64,000 nucleotides of DNA from Pseudoprimorskyibacter insulae (lineage in GTDB: Bacteria; Pseudomonadota; Alphaproteobacteria; Rhodobacterales; Rhodobacteraceae), in NCBI RefSeq assembly GCF_900302505.1, contig NZ_OMOJ01000001.1:310001-374000 (forward strand), given 5' to 3'. A program made the position numbers and the translations under genes. Shown here one piece after another: positions 32,878-41,692 of this stretch. The notes below the pieces were generated by a model that did not search any database, was not told the origin of the DNA, and was given only the letters and a program-made list of their open reading frames with translations. Position 1 is the stretch's first letter, and each line of letters starts with the position of its first letter.

Positions 32878-33246
32878 GTGGCACGTATCGCCGGCGTTAA
32901 CATCCCGACCCACAAACGGGTCCCGATCGCCCTGACTTACATCACCGGAATTGGTCCGGCATCCGCCAAAGCCATCTGCGAAGCAGTGAACATCGAGGCG
33001 ACTCGTCGTGTGAACGAACTGTCCGACGCAGAAGTGCTGGCAATCCGCGAACACATCGACGCCAACTACACCGTAGAAGGTGACCTGCGCCGCGAAGTGC
33101 AGATGAACATCAAGCGTCTGATGGACCTTGGCAGCTACCGTGGCCTGCGTCACCGTCGCAACCTCCCCGTACGCGGTCAGCGTACCCACACCAACGCTCG
33201 TACCCGCAAAGGCCCCGCAAAGGCCATCGCAGGCAAGAAGAAGTAA
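32878..33246 (+). CDS. rpsM: 30S ribosomal protein S13 (uS13)
   Basis: 122 residues with a GTG start at 32878 (AAGGAAAG upstream). [40 protein letters not shown] and the basic tail are conserved. It bridges the head to the 50S (bridge B1a/b). First gene of the alpha operon (rpsM-rpsK-rpoA-rplQ). rpsD, which is in this operon in E. coli, is absent, as usual in alphaproteobacteria. Confidence 0.97.
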   Translation: MARIAGVNIPTHKRVPIALTYITGIGPASAKAICEAVNIEATRRVNELSDAEVLAIREHIDANYTVEGDLRREVQMNIKRLMDLGSYRGLRHRRNLPVRGQRTHTNARTRKGPAKAIAGKKK

Positions 33247-33261
33247 GGGAGGTCCACCGAT

Positions 33262-33654
33262 ATGGCACGTGATACCCGCCGTGGGGGCAAGAAAAAGGTC
33301 TCCAAGAACATCGCTACCGGTGTTGCACACGTTAACTCGTCGTTCAACAACACCAAGATCCTGATCTCTGACGTGCAGGGCAATGCTATTGCCTGGTCGT
33401 CGGCTGGCACGATGGGCTTCAAAGGCTCGCGTAAGTCGACTCCGTATGCCGCTCAGATGGCTGCAGAAGATGCAGGCAAAAAAGCTCAGGAACACGGCAT
33501 GAAGTCGCTGGAAGTCGAAGTACAGGGCCCCGGTTCGGGCCGTGAATCGGCTCTGCGCGCGCTGGCCGCTGTCGGTTTCAACATCACCTCGATCCGTGAT
33601 GTGACCCCGATCGCACACAATGGCTGCCGCCCGCCGAAGCGCCGCCGCGTCTGA
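33262..33654 (+). CDS. rpsK: 30S ribosomal protein S11 (uS11)
   Basis: 130 residues. [20 protein letters not shown] and the C-terminal [17 protein letters not shown] are diagnostic. It lies on the 30S platform. It follows rpsM after 15 nt with GGGAGG as ribosome binding site. A hairpin lies between it and rpoA. Confidence 0.98.
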   Translation: MARDTRRGGKKKVSKNIATGVAHVNSSFNNTKILISDVQGNAIAWSSAGTMGFKGSRKSTPYAAQMAAEDAGKKAQEHGMKSLEVEVQGPGSGRESALRALAAVGFNITSIRDVTPIAHNGCRPPKRRRV

Positions 33655-33671
33655 TTTCTCAGATATCTGAG

Positions 33672-33705
33672 TGGGGCCTTGCCATTGCGCAGGGCCCCAT
33701 TCCGT
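33672..33705 (+). terminator. Hairpin between rpsK and rpoA
   Basis: TGGGGCC (33672-33678) pairs with GGCCCCA (33693-33699), with an interior that can add TGC/GCA; the tail TTCCGTCATTT is weak. Probably an attenuator or processing site, since no promoter is seen before rpoA. Confidence 0.4.
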
Positions 33706-33768
33706 CATTTCAACCTCGGGCGTCCTTGACCTTTGGACATGGGGACAAGGACAGGAATGGAGGGACGC

Positions 33769-34785
33769 ATGATCCATAAGAACTGGGCAGAACTGATCAA
33801 GCCGGCACAGCTTGACGTAAAACCGGGCAGCGATCCGTCGCGCGTGGCAACTGTGGTTGCCGAACCGCTGGAGCGTGGCTTTGGTCTGACTTTGGGCAAC
33901 GCCCTGCGCCGTGTGCTGCTGTCGTCGCTGCAAGGCGCGGCCATCACCAGCGTTCAGATTGACAACGTTCTGCACGAATTTTCGAGCGTGGCCGGTGTGC
34001 GTGAAGACGTCACCGACATCGTTCTGAACCTCAAGGGCGTCAGCCTGCGCATGGAAGTCGAAGGCCCCAAGCGCCTTTCGATCAATGCAAAGGGTCCGGG
34101 TGTTGTCACCGCTGGTGACATTTCGGACAGCGCCGGCATCGAAGTTCTGAACAAAGAACACGTGATTTGTCACCTGGATGATGGTGCCGATCTCTACATG
34201 GAACTGACGGTTAACACCGGTAAGGGCTATGTGTCGGCAGACAAGAACAAGCCGGAAGATGCGCCCATCGGTCTGATCCCGATCGACGCGATCTATTCGC
34301 CGGTGAAAAAGGTGGCTTACGACGTTCAGCCGACCCGTGAAGGTCAGGTGCTGGACTATGACAAGCTGACCATGAAAGTGGAAACCGATGGTTCGGTCAC
34401 CCCCGAAGATGCAATCGCTTATGCGGCTCGCATTCTTCAGGACCAGCTGTCGATCTTCGTCAACTTCGAAGAGCCCGAGTCGGCTGGCCGTCAGGACGAA
34501 GACGATGGTCTGGAGTTCAACCCGCTTCTGCTGAAGAAAGTGGACGAGCTGGAACTGTCTGTCCGTTCGGCAAACTGCCTGAAGAACGACAACATCGTTT
34601 ACATCGGCGACCTGATTCAGAAAACCGAAGCCGAGATGCTCCGCACCCCGAACTTCGGCCGCAAGTCGCTGAACGAGATCAAAGAAGTGCTGTCGGGCAT
34701 GGGTCTGCACCTTGGCATGGACGTCGAGGATTGGCCGCCGGACAACATCGAAGATCTGGCCAAGAAGCTGGAAGACAACTTCTAA
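33769..34785 (+). CDS. rpoA: DNA-directed RNA polymerase subunit alpha
   Basis: 338 residues from ATG 33769 ([20 protein letters not shown]), with GGAGGG at 33759-33764; an in-frame ATG 36 nt upstream is rejected. The N-terminal assembly domain contains [20 protein letters not shown]. The C-terminal domain (from about 255) contains [20 protein letters not shown] and [20 protein letters not shown], the UP-element and activator-binding surface. Confidence 0.98.
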   Translation: MIHKNWAELIKPAQLDVKPGSDPSRVATVVAEPLERGFGLTLGNALRRVLLSSLQGAAITSVQIDNVLHEFSSVAGVREDVTDIVLNLKGVSLRMEVEGPKRLSINAKGPGVVTAGDISDSAGIEVLNKEHVICHLDDGADLYMELTVNTGKGYVSADKNKPEDAPIGLIPIDAIYSPVKKVAYDVQPTREGQVLDYDKLTMKVETDGSVTPEDAIAYAARILQDQLSIFVNFEEPESAGRQDEDDGLEFNPLLLKKVDELELSVRSANCLKNDNIVYIGDLIQKTEAEMLRTPNFGRKSLNEIKEVLSGMGLHLGMDVEDWPPDNIEDLAKKLEDNF

Positions 34786-34790
34786 GGTTC

Positions 34791-34835
34791 GGTGGGTTAT
34801 AAACCCACCCTACGGCGAGGCGCTTTAGCCTCGCC
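34791..34835 (-). repeat. Tandem GTAGGG-type hairpin repeats (copy 5) between rpoA and rplQ
   Basis: First hairpin GGTGGGTT-ATA-AACCCACC (34791-34809), then CTACGG; second hairpin GGCGAGGC (34814-34821) with GCCTCGCC (34828-34835), then TACC. On the - strand both read GTAGG followed by a GC-rich hairpin, so this is a tandem pair in one orientation. It starts 5 nt after the rpoA stop codon. Confidence 0.75.
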
Positions 34836-34931
34836 TACCACACTGGGCAGTCCGCCCCAAGGAGAGCGGCTCGCACGCATGGGCCGCCAGACAAAGCAAA
34901 ACGCCCGTAGAGGGCACATAGGAGAATGACA

Positions 34932-35351
34932 ATGCGTCACGCACGTGGTTACCGCCGCCTGAACCGTACTCATGAGCACCGTAAAGCCCTGTGGGCGAAC
35001 ATGGCGGGCTCGCTCATTGAGCACGAGCAAATCAAAACCACCCTGCCGAAGGCAAAAGAACTGCGCCCGATCGTTGAAAAACTGATCACGCTGGGCAAGC
35101 GCGGTGATCTGCACGCCCGTCGTCAGGCCGCATCGCAGCTGAAGCAGGACGCTCTGGTTGCCAAGCTGTTCGAAGTGCTTGGCCCGCGTTATGCCGAACG
35201 TCAGGGCGGCTATGTCCGTATCCTGAAAGCTGGCTTCCGCTATGGCGACATGGCACCGATGGCGATCATCGAATTCGTTGATCGTGACGTCGATGCCAAA
35301 GGCGCCGCCGACAAGGCCCGTCTGGAAGAAGCAGAAGCTGCTGAAGAATAA
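34932..35351 (+). CDS. rplQ: 50S ribosomal protein L17 (bL17)
   Basis: 139 residues from ATG 34932 ([20 protein letters not shown]). A second ATG 6 nt upstream is only 1 nt from the GGAG site (34921-34924), so 34932 is preferred. [20 protein letters not shown] is typical, and the tail is Ala/Glu-rich. Last gene of the alpha operon. Confidence 0.97.
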   Translation: MRHARGYRRLNRTHEHRKALWANMAGSLIEHEQIKTTLPKAKELRPIVEKLITLGKRGDLHARRQAASQLKQDALVAKLFEVLGPRYAERQGGYVRILKAGFRYGDMAPMAIIEFVDRDVDAKGAADKARLEEAEAAEE

Positions 35352-35375
35352 GTCGTTCCGGTCACCCGGATCAGG

Positions 35376-35409
35376 AAGGCCCTGCCATTTGGCGGGGCCT
35401 TTTCTTTTG
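35376..35409 (+). terminator. Terminator after rplQ, end of the r-protein cluster
   Basis: A 10-bp stem AGGCCCTGCC (35377-35386) with GGCGGGGCCT (35391-35400), ATTT loop, then TTTTCTTTT. The - strand gene at 35413 ends just beyond it. Confidence 0.88.
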
Positions 35410-35412
35410 CGC

Positions 35413-35823
35413 CTATTGCGCAGGGCGGCGGCTGGGTCGCAGGCGTCCGGCGGATTTGCGGCGCATGTGCCGATGGTAAATGTAGCGCGCCACGATATTG
35501 GCATAGCCCCAGTTCAGAACGGTATACAGGCCGGGCGTTCGACACAGCCGGGCCAAGAACCGGAAACGAGGCATTTGGTCCCAAAGCACCAGCATCGCAT
35601 CAAAACCAACATAAAGAGTGCCGTCGTGTACCACATGCAACAGCCGGGTGGCCTGATCTTCGGTCACGCCCCAAAGCGTCAGATCAATCTGGTTTAGGTC
35701 ATCAAAGGCAATCGGCAGTCCACGCGCTTCGGAATAGTCGGCATAGCTGCACATTTCGCCGTCACAGAAAGGGCAGTCGCCATTGTACAAGGCGCGGGTT
35801 CTGGGTGTGGTGTCGGATGTCAT
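35413..35823 (-). CDS. DCC-family (DUF393) thiol-disulfide oxidoreductase-like protein
   Basis: 136 residues from the ATG at 35823, with GGAGGA upstream on this strand. The DxxCxxC signature is in ALYNGDCPFCDGEM (Asp16, Cys17, Cys20), as in the DUF393/DCC family, which is predicted to have a thioredoxin-like fold. Later parts (DAMLVLWDQMPRFRFLARLC, VLNWGYANIVARYIYHRHMR) match the family's helical C-terminus. No signal peptide. Biochemical role not established. It is divergent from the Deg protease gene, with 131 nt between them and no obvious promoter. Confidence 0.8.
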   Translation of the reverse strand: MTSDTTPRTRALYNGDCPFCDGEMCSYADYSEARGLPIAFDDLNQIDLTLWGVTEDQATRLLHVVHDGTLYVGFDAMLVLWDQMPRFRFLARLCRTPGLYTVLNWGYANIVARYIYHRHMRRKSAGRLRPSRRPAQ

Positions 35824-35954
35824 GAATGCGTCCTCCAATATCCACATCTCAGGTTAGACTTTGAGGGCCGGGTTGCCAGAGGCGGGTTGTCGCAGCGGTG
35901 GGTTGCAATGGGCCCAAGGCTCGCACATATCTGGGCCGAAGAACGGAGGACGAC

Positions 35955-37328
35955 ATGCTGCGGATCATCACCCTCTTGGCGCTAATAGCGACACCCGTCT
36001 GGGCGGAAACGCGTATCCCGACCAGTCAAGCCGAAATCTCGATGGGCTTTGCGCCGTTGGTCAAACAAGCGGCCCCGGCAGTGGTCAACATTTATGCCCG
36101 CCGGATCGTCCAGCAGCAACAAAGCCCCTTCGGCAATGATCCGATCTTTGGTCAGATGTTCCGCGATTTCGGTGAAACCCGGACACGGGTGCAAAACTCG
36201 CTCGGGTCGGGCGTGATTCTGAGCGCCGACGGCATTGTCGTGTCGAACTACCACGTCGTCGGGCAGGCCAGTGAAATCCGCGTGGTGCTGAACAACCGCC
36301 AAGAATATGAGGCCAGCGTTCTGCTGGGGGATGAGGAAAGCGATCTGGCGATCCTCAAGCTGCATGATGCCGCTGACATGCCGTATCTGAACCTTCGGCC
36401 ATCGGACACGGTGGAGGTGGGCGAATTGGTGCTGGCCATCGGCAACCCCTTCGGCGTGGGGCAGACGGTTTCGTCGGGCATCGTTTCGGGGCTTGCACGG
36501 TCTGGCACGGCGACGGGCAATGCGCGGGGCTATTTCCTGCAAACCGATGCGCCGATCAACCCCGGCAATTCGGGCGGGGCGCTGATTGATATCAATGGGC
36601 AGCTGATCGGTGTGAACACTTCGATCCTGACGCGGTCGGGCGGGTCCAACGGCATTGGCTTTGCCATACCGGCCGATCTGGTCGCGCAGTTCATGGCGCA
36701 GGCCCAATCGGGCGAGGCGCGGTTCCAGCGCCCTTGGGCTGGTGTGTCGGGGCAGTCGGTGGATGGTGATCTGTCTGAAACGTTGGGGCTGACCGCGCCG
36801 GGCGGCGTTGTCTTGACCGAATTGCACAGTGAAAGCCCGTTCCGCAGCGCGGGTATGTTGCCGGGCGATGCGATCCTTGAGGTGGACGGGCTGGCGGTGA
36901 ACACCCCGCCCGAAGTGCTCTATCGGATGAGTGTGCGCGGCATCGGCAAGGCGGCGGATATCGCCTTTGCACGTGGCGGCGAAGGGCGGAATGCCAAGGT
37001 GCAGATGATTGCGCCGCCGGACCGGCCCGCGCGGCAGGCAGTGACGCTTGATGATCGGTTGCCGTTGCAGGGGCTGTCGGTGGCACGGGCCAACCCGGCG
37101 GTGATCGCCGAATATGATTTGGCCATCGGCATCGAAGGCATCGTCATCACCGACCCCGGCCCAAATGGTGCCCGCATTGGCCTGCAAGTCGGCGATGTGC
37201 TGGTCGCTGTGAATGGCCGCGCGGTTGAAAAGACCAGCGATGTTCCGGCCTTGCTGGGGCGCTCTGGCACCACTTCCATCGAGGCGCTGCGCGGCGGCCG
37301 CCGGGTTTTGTTCCGGTTCCGAGGGTAA
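35955..37328 (+). CDS. Periplasmic Do-like serine protease (DegP/DegQ/DegS family)
   Basis: 457 residues from ATG 35955 (GGAGGA at 35945-35950). Signal peptide MLRIITLLALIATPVWA-ET. Trypsin-like domain with triad His100 (VVSNYHVVG), Asp130 (ESDLAILKL) and Ser206 (NPGNSGGALI). Two C-terminal PDZ domains follow (about 275-360 and 370-455), the first with SESPFRSAGMLPGDAILEVD and the second with GARIGLQVGDVLVAVNGRAV. It degrades or refolds misfolded envelope proteins. It has no long Q-linker and is shorter than classical DegP, so DegQ-like is the closer description. rarA follows after 3 nt. Confidence 0.9.
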   Translation: MLRIITLLALIATPVWAETRIPTSQAEISMGFAPLVKQAAPAVVNIYARRIVQQQQSPFGNDPIFGQMFRDFGETRTRVQNSLGSGVILSADGIVVSNYHVVGQASEIRVVLNNRQEYEASVLLGDEESDLAILKLHDAADMPYLNLRPSDTVEVGELVLAIGNPFGVGQTVSSGIVSGLARSGTATGNARGYFLQTDAPINPGNSGGALIDINGQLIGVNTSILTRSGGSNGIGFAIPADLVAQFMAQAQSGEARFQRPWAGVSGQSVDGDLSETLGLTAPGGVVLTELHSESPFRSAGMLPGDAILEVDGLAVNTPPEVLYRMSVRGIGKAADIAFARGGEGRNAKVQMIAPPDRPARQAVTLDDRLPLQGLSVARANPAVIAEYDLAIGIEGIVITDPGPNGARIGLQVGDVLVAVNGRAVEKTSDVPALLGRSGTTSIEALRGGRRVLFRFRG

Positions 37329-37331
37329 GGC

Positions 37332-38645
37332 ATGGCGGATCTGTTCGGCGCACCTGAAACCGCGATGGTTGGGGCCACTGGCCCGCGGCCCTTGGCTGAC
37401 CGGCTGCGCCCCAAGACCCTGGCAGAGGTGATCGGCCAACAGCATGTTCTTGGCCCAGATGCGCCGCTTGGCACGATGCTGGCCAATAACGCGCTGTCCT
37501 CGCTGATTTTCTGGGGGCCGCCCGGTGTGGGTAAGACCACAATCGCGCGGCTTCTGGCACATGAAACCGACCTGCATTTCGTGCAGATCAGCGCGATTTT
37601 CACCGGCGTTCCTGACTTGCGCAAAGTGTTTGAGGCGGCCAAGCATCGCCGGGCGAACGGGCAGGGGACGTTGCTGTTCGTGGACGAAATCCACCGTTTC
37701 AACAAAGCGCAACAAGACGGGTTCCTGCCGCATATGGAGGACGGGACCATCCTTCTGGTCGGGGCGACCACGGAAAACCCGTCGTTTGAGCTGAACGCCG
37801 CTGTGCTCAGCCGGGCGCAGGTTTTGGTGTTGGAACGTCTGTCGAAGGATGATCTCGGCCAGTTGGTCGCGCGGGCTGAGGCCGAACTTGGCCGAACCTT
37901 GCCGCTGACCGATGCCGCGCGTGCGGCCTTGCTGGAAATGGCCGATGGCGATGGCCGGGCCTTGCTGAACCTTGTGGAACAGGTTGGCAGTTGGCGGGTT
38001 GAAGCGCCGCTGGACACGGACGCGCTGACCAAACGGCTGATGCGCCGGGCCGCGCAATACGACAAATCCGGCGACGGGCATTACAACCTGATATCGGCCC
38101 TGCATAAATCGGTGCGCGGGTCTGACCCGGACGCGGCGCTGTATTGGTTCGCCCGTATGATAGAGGCTGGCGAAGACCCGCGTTTTCTGGGCCGTCGCCT
38201 GACACGCATGGCGGTCGAAGACATCGGCCTTGCCGATCCGCAGGCGCAATCGGTCTGCCTTCAGGGTTGGGAAACCTACGAACGGCTGGGATCGCCCGAG
38301 GGCGAATTGGCCTTGGCCCAAGCGGTGGTTTATCTGGCGCTGGCCCCGAAGTCGAACGCGGTTTACGTGGCCTACAAGGCCGCCCGAAACGCGGCCCGCA
38401 AAACCGGGTCAACGCCGCCGCCCAAGCACATCCTGAACGCGCCGACATCGTTGATGGAGGATCAGGGCTATGGCGCGGGCTATGCCTATGACCATGACGC
38501 CGAGGACGGGTTTTCTGGACAGAACTATTTCCCCGACGGGATGGACCGGACACGGTTCTATGATCCGGTTGAGCGGGGCTTTGAACGGGATCTGGCCAAG
38601 CGCGTGGCCTATTTCGACAAGCTGCGCACCAAACGCGGTGGTTAG
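37332..38645 (+). CDS. rarA: Replication-associated recombination protein A (RarA/MgsA)
   Basis: 437 residues, an AAA+ ATPase of the clamp-loader clade. Walker A FWGPPGVGKTTIARL, Walker B TLLFVDEIHRFNKAQQDGFL, sensor 1 GATTENPSFELN; the C-terminal MgsA tetramerisation region includes KSVRGSDPDAALYWFARMIE and LAPKSNAVYVAYKAA. It acts at stalled forks with SSB and RecA. It lies 3 nt after the protease gene, so the two are probably co-transcribed. Confidence 0.95.
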   Translation: MADLFGAPETAMVGATGPRPLADRLRPKTLAEVIGQQHVLGPDAPLGTMLANNALSSLIFWGPPGVGKTTIARLLAHETDLHFVQISAIFTGVPDLRKVFEAAKHRRANGQGTLLFVDEIHRFNKAQQDGFLPHMEDGTILLVGATTENPSFELNAAVLSRAQVLVLERLSKDDLGQLVARAEAELGRTLPLTDAARAALLEMADGDGRALLNLVEQVGSWRVEAPLDTDALTKRLMRRAAQYDKSGDGHYNLISALHKSVRGSDPDAALYWFARMIEAGEDPRFLGRRLTRMAVEDIGLADPQAQSVCLQGWETYERLGSPEGELALAQAVVYLALAPKSNAVYVAYKAARNAARKTGSTPPPKHILNAPTSLMEDQGYGAGYAYDHDAEDGFSGQNYFPDGMDRTRFYDPVERGFERDLAKRVAYFDKLRTKRGG

Positions 38646-38697
38646 GCCAACCGGCCCGTTCCTTGACAAATCCGCGCTGTGGCCACACAGAACGCCT

Positions 38698-39075
38698 ATG
38701 ATGACACCACTTCTACAGGTCGCCTTGGGCGGCGCAATCGGCGCGTCGGGCCGGTATTTGACGGGGCTTTGGGCTGGCCGCACGCTGGGCCATGGCTTTC
38801 CTTGGGGGACGCTGACGGTGAATATCGTCGGCTCTTTCGTGATGGGCGTTGTGGTTGTGGTGCTGGCGCATCTCTCGGGGAACCGATATGCGCCGTTGTT
38901 GATGACGGGGATCCTTGGCGGGTTCACCACCTTCTCGGCGTTTTCGCTGGATGCCGTCACATTATATGAGCGGGGCCAGACGGGCCTTGCAGCCAGCTAT
39001 GTTGGCGCATCTGTCGTATTTTCCTTGGCCGCGCTGTTTGCGGGGCTTCTTCTAGCCCGGAGTTTCACCCAATGA
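38698..39075 (+). CDS. crcB: Fluoride-specific ion channel CrcB/Fluc
   Basis: 125 residues, four membrane segments. GGAIGASGRYLTGLWAGR, TLTVNIVGSFVMGVVVV and GILGGFTTFSAFSLDAVTLY carry the Asn, Phe-box and TTFS positions of dual-topology fluoride channels. The start has no Shine-Dalgarno. A consensus TTGACA (38663-38668) lies 35 nt before the ATG but its -10 (CACAGA) is poor; if used, the message would be nearly leaderless. No fluoride riboswitch fits in the 52-nt gap after rarA. It overlaps the next gene by 4 nt. Confidence 0.92.
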   Translation: MMTPLLQVALGGAIGASGRYLTGLWAGRTLGHGFPWGTLTVNIVGSFVMGVVVVVLAHLSGNRYAPLLMTGILGGFTTFSAFSLDAVTLYERGQTGLAASYVGASVVFSLAALFAGLLLARSFTQ

Positions 39076-40121
39076 GCGGCGTTCAACAGGTCACGGTCGG
39101 CCCCGGTGATGGCGATCAGCGTTTGGACCGTTGGTTCAAGCGTCATTTCCCGCATGTGGCGCAGGGGCGCATCGAAAAGATGTGCCGTAAAGGCGAAATC
39201 CGCATCGACGGCGCACGGGCTAAGGCCTCGACCCGGATCGAGGTGGGCCAGACCATCCGCATTCCCCCCTTGCCTGAAGCAAGCGAGGTTCAGGCGAGCC
39301 AGCCCGCGCCCAAGCCGCGTGTGTCGGATGCCGATGCCAAACTGATCCAGTCCTGCGTGATCTACCGCGACGATCATATCATCGCGCTGAATAAGCCGCC
39401 GGGGCTGCCGACGCAGGGCGGCTCCAAGCAGTTGCGCCATGTCGATGGTTTGGCCGAAGCGCTGAAATTCGGGTTGGATGAGAAGCCGCGCCTTGTGCAC
39501 CGGCTGGATAAGGACACATCGGGCGTTCTGTTGCTGGCGCGGTCGCGCGAAATCGCCAAGGCCCTGACCGAAGCGATCCGCCACCGCAACACGCGCAAAA
39601 TTTACTGGTCGCTGGTCGCCGGTGTGCCGACGCCATACCTTGGCGAAATCCGCTATGGTCTGGTCAAGGCGCCGGGGCATGGCCGTCAGGGCGAGGGCGA
39701 GAAAATGATCTGCGTCCACCCCCGCGAAATGGACCGGACACCGGGCGCGAAACGGGCACATACACTGTATGCTACACTGTATCGGGTGGCTGGACGGGCC
39801 GCTTGGGTCGCGATGGAGCCGCTGACGGGCCGCACGCACCAGCTGCGGGCTCATATGGCCGAAATTGGCCATCCGATCATTGGCGATGGCAAATACGGCG
39901 GGTCCAGTCAGGAAAACATGGGCGACGGATGGGGCGCACAACTGGGCGGCATCATCTCGAAAAAGCTGCACCTGCACGCCCGCTCCATGAGCTTTGAGCA
40001 CCCGGTGACCCATAAAACTGTGACTGTCCGCGCGCCGCTGCCCGAACACATGGCGCATAGCTGGGACACCTTCGGCTGGTCCGAAGATCTGGCCGCAGAA
40101 GATCCGTTCGAGTCGCTTTGA
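39072..40121 (+). CDS. rluC: RluA-family 23S rRNA pseudouridine synthase (RluC-like)
   Basis: 349 residues. The N-terminal S4 domain (about 15-70, DQRLDRWFKRHFPHVAQGRI) is followed by the catalytic domain with RLVHRLDKDTSGVLLLARSR (catalytic Asp in HRLDKDTSG) and EPLTGRTHQLRAHMAEIGHP. It converts uridines in 23S rRNA to pseudouridine. The exact target positions cannot be read from sequence, so the RluC label is by family resemblance. ATGA overlap with crcB. Confidence 0.85.
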   Translation: MSGVQQVTVGPGDGDQRLDRWFKRHFPHVAQGRIEKMCRKGEIRIDGARAKASTRIEVGQTIRIPPLPEASEVQASQPAPKPRVSDADAKLIQSCVIYRDDHIIALNKPPGLPTQGGSKQLRHVDGLAEALKFGLDEKPRLVHRLDKDTSGVLLLARSREIAKALTEAIRHRNTRKIYWSLVAGVPTPYLGEIRYGLVKAPGHGRQGEGEKMICVHPREMDRTPGAKRAHTLYATLYRVAGRAAWVAMEPLTGRTHQLRAHMAEIGHPIIGDGKYGGSSQENMGDGWGAQLGGIISKKLHLHARSMSFEHPVTHKTVTVRAPLPEHMAHSWDTFGWSEDLAAEDPFESL

Positions 40122-40798
40122 TGGTGCTGCGGTTGGTGATGTTCGATGTCGACGGAACCTTGGTCGACAGCCAAAACGACATCGTGGATTCGATGACCGA
40201 AGCCTTTCAGGGGCTGGGGCTAAAGGCCCCCAAGCGCGAGGCGATCCTTGGCATCGTTGGTCTGTCGCTGGACCGCGCCATTGCGCAGCTTGCACCCAAC
40301 GCCCGCCCCGGCCAACCCGAGGCTTTGGTTGAAGGCTACAAGGCCGCCTATATGCGCAACCGGTCCGAAAAAGGCACCGAGGCGTCATCGCCGCTCTATC
40401 CGCATGTGCGATCGGTTTTGCAGGCGCTGCACGCACAGGACAACGTTTTGATGGGTGTGGCCACGGGCAAATCCCGGCGCGGCTTGGATAAATTGCTGGA
40501 CGGGCATGACCTGCGCCAATTCTTCATCACGCAGCAGGTGGCCGATGATCACCCGTCCAAACCGCATCCGTCGATGTTGATGGCTGCGGCATCGGAAACC
40601 GGGGTTGAGGCGCATCAGGCCGTGATGATCGGCGACACAAGCTACGACATGGAAATGGCACGGGCTGCCGGGATGCTGGCCATTGGCGTCAGCTGGGGCT
40701 ATCACAGCCGCGAAAAATTGACCGAAGCCCATATTGTGCTGGATGATATCCGGCTGCTGCCGGGGCTTCTTGATCAGATCTGGGGACAAATGGCATGA
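40121..40798 (+). CDS. HAD-superfamily hydrolase, phosphoglycolate phosphatase-like
   Basis: 225 residues from ATG 40121, which overlaps the stop codon of the pseudouridine synthase gene (TGATG). HAD motif I LVMFDVDGTLVDSQNDI, motif II GVATGKSRRG, and motifs III/IV SKPHPSMLM with VMIGDTSYDMEMARAAG. The alpha-helical cap lies after motif I (subfamily IA). Gph-like phosphatases remove phosphoglycolate, but other small phosphate esters are possible. Translationally linked to its neighbours on both sides (4-nt overlap with the ATP12 gene). Confidence 0.88.
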   Translation: MVLRLVMFDVDGTLVDSQNDIVDSMTEAFQGLGLKAPKREAILGIVGLSLDRAIAQLAPNARPGQPEALVEGYKAAYMRNRSEKGTEASSPLYPHVRSVLQALHAQDNVLMGVATGKSRRGLDKLLDGHDLRQFFITQQVADDHPSKPHPSMLMAAASETGVEAHQAVMIGDTSYDMEMARAAGMLAIGVSWGYHSREKLTEAHIVLDDIRLLPGLLDQIWGQMA

Positions 40799-41511
40799 GC
40801 GAATGGGCACTCAAACGGTTTTGGAAAACCGTCGTAGTGGAAGAGGCCGATGGCGGGTATGCTGTCAAACTGGATGGGCGCGGCATCAAGACCCCGGCCA
40901 AAGCGCCGCTGTCCGTGCCGACCCGTGCGCTTGCCGAATCCATCGCCGCCGAATGGGACGCGCAGGCCGAACATATCGATCCCAACACCATGCCTTGCAC
41001 CCGGTCGGCCAACGCCGCGATTGACAAGGTGCGCCACCAACATGCCGAAGTCGCCGATATGCTGGCCGATTATGGCGACAGCGATCTGCTGTGCTACCGC
41101 GCCGAGACGCCGCAGTCTTTGGTGGACCGCCAGAACGACACATGGAACCCGCTGATCGACTGGGCCGAGTCGCGGTACGGCGTGCGGTTGTTGCCTCGGG
41201 CAGGGGTCATGCACGCTCCGCAAACGCCTGAAACTTTGGCAACTCTGCGTGCTGAAGTGCATCAACTTGATCCTTTTGCCATGGCCGCATTCCACGATTT
41301 GGTCTCGATGAGCGGATCTTTGGTGCTTGGATTGGCCGCCCTTCACGACGATCACGCCGCCGAAGATATCTGGAATTGGTCCCGTTTGGACGAGATTTTC
41401 CAAGAAGAACAATGGGGTGAAGACGAAGAGGCCACCGAAGTCGCCACTCGCAAGAAATCTGAGTTTCTGCACGCGCACCGGTTTTATCGTCTGAGCAGGC
41501 CTGTAGCCTGA
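40795..41511 (+). CDS. ATP12-family F1-ATPase assembly chaperone
   Basis: 238 residues. KRFWKTVVVEEADGGYAVKL, LDGRGIKTPAKAPLSVPTRA and LLCYRAETPQSLVDRQ, plus the later MSGSLVLGLAALHDDHAAED, match ATP12 (ATPAF2), a chaperone of the F1 alpha subunit in mitochondria and alphaproteobacteria. Its presence supports the alphaproteobacterial assignment. Soluble, no signal peptide. ATGA overlap with the phosphatase gene. Confidence 0.92.
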   Translation: MSEWALKRFWKTVVVEEADGGYAVKLDGRGIKTPAKAPLSVPTRALAESIAAEWDAQAEHIDPNTMPCTRSANAAIDKVRHQHAEVADMLADYGDSDLLCYRAETPQSLVDRQNDTWNPLIDWAESRYGVRLLPRAGVMHAPQTPETLATLRAEVHQLDPFAMAAFHDLVSMSGSLVLGLAALHDDHAAEDIWNWSRLDEIFQEEQWGEDEEATEVATRKKSEFLHAHRFYRLSRPVA

Positions 41512-41558
41512 CGCATCGTCAACTAGGTCCGATCCGATCATTTTATAAGCGGTTTGGG

Positions 41559-41588
41559 TTGACCTTTTTGGCGAAATCCACACAAACT
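41559..41588 (+). promoter_or_regulatory. Tentative promoter and structured leader of bztABCD
   Basis: TTGACC (41559-41564), 18 nt, CAAACT (41583-41588, 3 of 6 to consensus). The downstream leader has two perfect hairpins: CCTTACCC/GGGTAAGG (41626-41644) and CACCCG/CGGGTG (41652-41670). Nitrogen control is plausible for this operon, but no sigma54 site was seen. Confidence 0.3.
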
Positions 41589-41692
41589 TGTTTTACCCGT
41601 CAGTCAAAAACTGTCGGACTTCATCCCTTACCCCAAGGGTAAGGTCAAAAGCACCCGCATGAATCGGGTGACAAAAACAGGAAGAGGTAAAA

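Noticed and set aside
32788-34710. A 640-codon open frame antisense to rpsM-rpsK-rpoA
   Set aside because: Spans three certain + strand genes and their spacers, with no own signals.
38646-38697. Possible fluoride riboswitch before crcB
   Set aside because: The gap after rarA is only 52 nt and does not contain the crcB-motif aptamer pattern.
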